DNA of 64,000 nucleotides, taken from assembly GCF_026020075.1 (NCBI RefSeq), contig NZ_CP102772.1, positions 806,001 to 870,000 on the forward strand. The letters run 5' to 3'. This DNA comes from Bosea sp. NBC_00550. Lineage in GTDB: Bacteria; Pseudomonadota; Alphaproteobacteria; Rhizobiales; Beijerinckiaceae. The notes below the pieces were generated by a model. It saw nothing but the letters and a program-made list of their open reading frames with translations, did no database searches and was not told the DNA's origin. Of the stretch, positions 61,701 through 64,000 are shown piece by piece; within the stretch, counting starts at the first letter, position 1; every line of letters starts with the position of its first letter. A program made the translations under genes and the position numbers.

Positions 61701-64000
61701 CGAGTTCGGAATCCTCCATCCAGGACGCTGGCGGGCGTCCGTCTCCGACGCGGACGGGATGGACCTGGCAGAGCTGCTCGCGCAACAGCGAAACGATGTC
61801 GATCGCCTTGGTCATATGCGGCGGAGCGACGTCGTTGGGGCGCTGGCCCGGCGCCCGAACGAAGAAGCCGGAGCCGCGCCGCGCCTCGAGCCGCCCCTGC
61901 GCGACCAGCCGGTCATAGACCTCGACCATGGTGTTCTTCGAGACGCCGTATTCTTCCGCCGCGGCCCGCAACGACCCCATGCGCTTGCCGGGCTGAAGCA
62001 GGCCTTGTTCGATCGCACGGACGATGCGCGCAACGATGCCTTCGGTTCGGTTGACCTCGGCCTGCTTATCCATCGCCCCTCGCAGTCGTACCAGCAAACT
62101 GACTGGTACAGAGAATGGGTTTGTCGGCGAATTGTCCCTTGTTCCTGTCCCGCCTTTGCTTGAGCCTGTCAATCAACAAGTCGAGCGATAAGCCGACAAA
62201 AGGCCCGGGCTGCGGGTGGAGGAAACACCATGACGACGGCAGAAGCGCGCGATGGCGTCGCGCGCCCAGTGAACTCGCGTATCGAAAACTACCGTAGCCT
62301 CTCCTGTGCCGCGCGGCTGAACACGGCGGTGGCCGCTGCCGGCCTCGGTCCGGAGGACGTAGCCCTGCTGGCTCAGCCCGGCGGGCTGCCTCTCAATCTC
62401 GCCAACGGCATGATCGAGAACGTCGTCGGCACGTTCGAGCTGCCGCTCGGCGTCGCGACGAACTTTACCGTCAACGGCAGGGACTATCTGATCCCGATGG
62501 CGGTGGAGGAGCCTTCCGTCGTCGCCGCCGCCTCCTATATGGCGCGGATCGCGCGCGGCTCGGGCGGTTTCCGGACTTCGAGCGACCGCCCGATCATGCG
62601 GGCACAGGTCCAGCTTCTCGGCATCGGCGATCCGGAGGGCGCGCGACACAAGCTCATCGCCGCGCGCGACGAGATCGTCGCCGCCGCCAATGCCAAGGAC
62701 AAGGTTCTGGTCTCGCTCGGCGGTGGCTGTCGCGACATCGAGGTCCATGTCTTCCCGCAAACGCCGCGCGGACCGATCGTGGTGATGCACCTGCTGGTCG
62801 ATGTACGCGATGCGATGGGCGCCAATACGGTCAACACCATGGCCGAGACGGTGGCGCCGATCGTCGAGCGCGTCACCGGCGGAACGGTTCGCCTGCGCAT
62901 CCTGTCGAACCTCGCCGATCTCAGATTGGCACGTGCCACCGTCACCGTTCCGGAGGCAGCGCTGGCGACAAAGGACTTCTCTGGCCGGCGGATGATCGAG
63001 GGCATGCTCGACGCCTACGTCTTCGCGGCGATAGACCCCTACCGCGCCACCACCCACAACAAGGGCATCATGAACGGCATCGACCCGGTCGTGGTCGCGA
63101 CCGGCAATGACTGGCGCGCGATCGAGGCCGGCGCCCATGCCTATGCGGCACGCAGCGGCCGCTATACCTCGCTGACGACATGGGAGGAGGATCGCGACGG
63201 CAATCTCGTCGGCTCGATCGAGATGCCGATGGCGCTCGGTCTGGTCGGCGGCGCCACCAAGACGCATCCGCTGGCGCAATGGTCGCTGCGCCTGCTCGGG
63301 GTCAAGACGGCACAGGAGCTGGCCGAGGTCACGGTCGCGGTCGGGCTCGCCCAGAACATGGCGGCGCTCAGGGCGCTGGCGACGGAAGGCATCCAGCGCG
63401 GCCATATGGCCTTGCACGCCCGGAACATCGCCATCGTCGCCGGTGCCGAGGGCGCGGAGATCGACGCGGTCGCCGCTGAGCTCGCCCGCAACCACGATGT
63501 CCGCGTTGACCGGGCCCGCGAACTGCTCGCCGAACGACGGCGCGGGGGCTGAAGCATGCTCGCCATGCCAGGAAGCGGCTTTTCCAATCGCGGGCTTGCC
63601 CCGGATAACGACGCGGCTCCGAGCCAGGACCACACCATCTAGACGCCGCGATACCATCCATCACCACAGAACCGCGCAAAGCGGACGAGCCACCGGAGGA
63701 ACCTGCATGAACACCCTGATTTCCCGTCGCGCGCTTGGCGCTTTGCTGGTCTCGACCGGCCTGACGCTGTCGCTGCCGGCCTTCGCCCAGAACGAGATCA
63801 AGATCGGCTACAATGCCGACCAGTCGGCCACCGGCGCCGCCGAGCTCGGTCTGGCCGGCCTTTACGGCTTCCAGGCCGCGATCGAGGATTTGAACGCGCA
63901 GGGCGGCGTACTCGGCCGCAAGATCGTCGGCGTGGTGCGCGACGATGCCGGCGCGCCGCCCAAGTCGATCCAGAACATGAACGAGCTGATCGACAACGAG

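Overview
The window is high-GC, densely coded alphaproteobacterial chromosome. The order tRNA-Leu, tig, clpP, clpX, lon, tRNA-Val, the Liv-type urea transporter, Tat signals of the RRxFL type, a dispersed REP-like palindrome family (GTCATCCCGG...CCGGGATGAC) and ACC deaminase beside an Lrp-type regulator all point to the Hyphomicrobiales (Rhizobiales), most like Bosea. That assignment is inference; no 16S gene is present.

Layout. 1-485 holds the start of RNase R (minus strand), preceded by a 25-codon ORF with a textbook Shine-Dalgarno and its own terminator. 1091-7103 is the urea operon urtABCDE behind a clear sigma-54 promoter. 7152-12858 carries a CMD/MerR pair, the ACC deaminase locus, a frameshifted DUF2000 gene facing an AraC regulator, and 6-phosphogluconate dehydrogenase with gluconokinase. 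13019-14455 is a Tat-exported cupredoxin protein lacking most copper ligands. 14644-22339 is the housekeeping block with three tRNAs and the trigger factor, ClpP, ClpX and Lon proteolysis genes.

22782-33948 is a long minus-strand catabolic array: polar amino-acid ABC transporter with two paralogous binding proteins, PuuE-like deacetylase, amidohydrolase, LysR regulator, carbamoylase, hydantoin racemase-like protein and dihydropyrimidinase. It looks like a pathway for uptake and stepwise opening of hydantoin, pyrimidine or ureido compounds. 34312-35328 is an orphan AapJ-like binding protein. 35514-45476 is a second catabolic island under a GntR/FCD regulator: two enolase-superfamily enzymes with an unusual KxGWGP motif, an aspartoacylase-like hydrolase, a dipeptide-type ABC transporter without ATPases, an MlrC-family protein and a CMD protein. 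45491-46721 contains gene debris (CinA remnant, VOC gene with an in-frame stop) and small genes. 46890-48629 is a fused aconitase-X protein.

48739-50869 is copCD, with CopD fused to a c-type cytochrome. 50906-56635 is a sulfonate/nitrate-type ABC transporter with OsmC, cysteine synthase and GNAT genes, probably sulfur assimilation. 56987-60287 has a MarR regulator, hmgA, and a fahA gene cut off and joined to the 5' part of a convergent autotransporter gene. 60655-64000 pairs a MocR-type regulator with a degradative HMG-CoA reductase and the start of a Liv-type binding protein, a likely mevalonate uptake and degradation locus.

Seven REP-like palindromes lie only inside operons or between convergent ends, never in a divergent promoter region.
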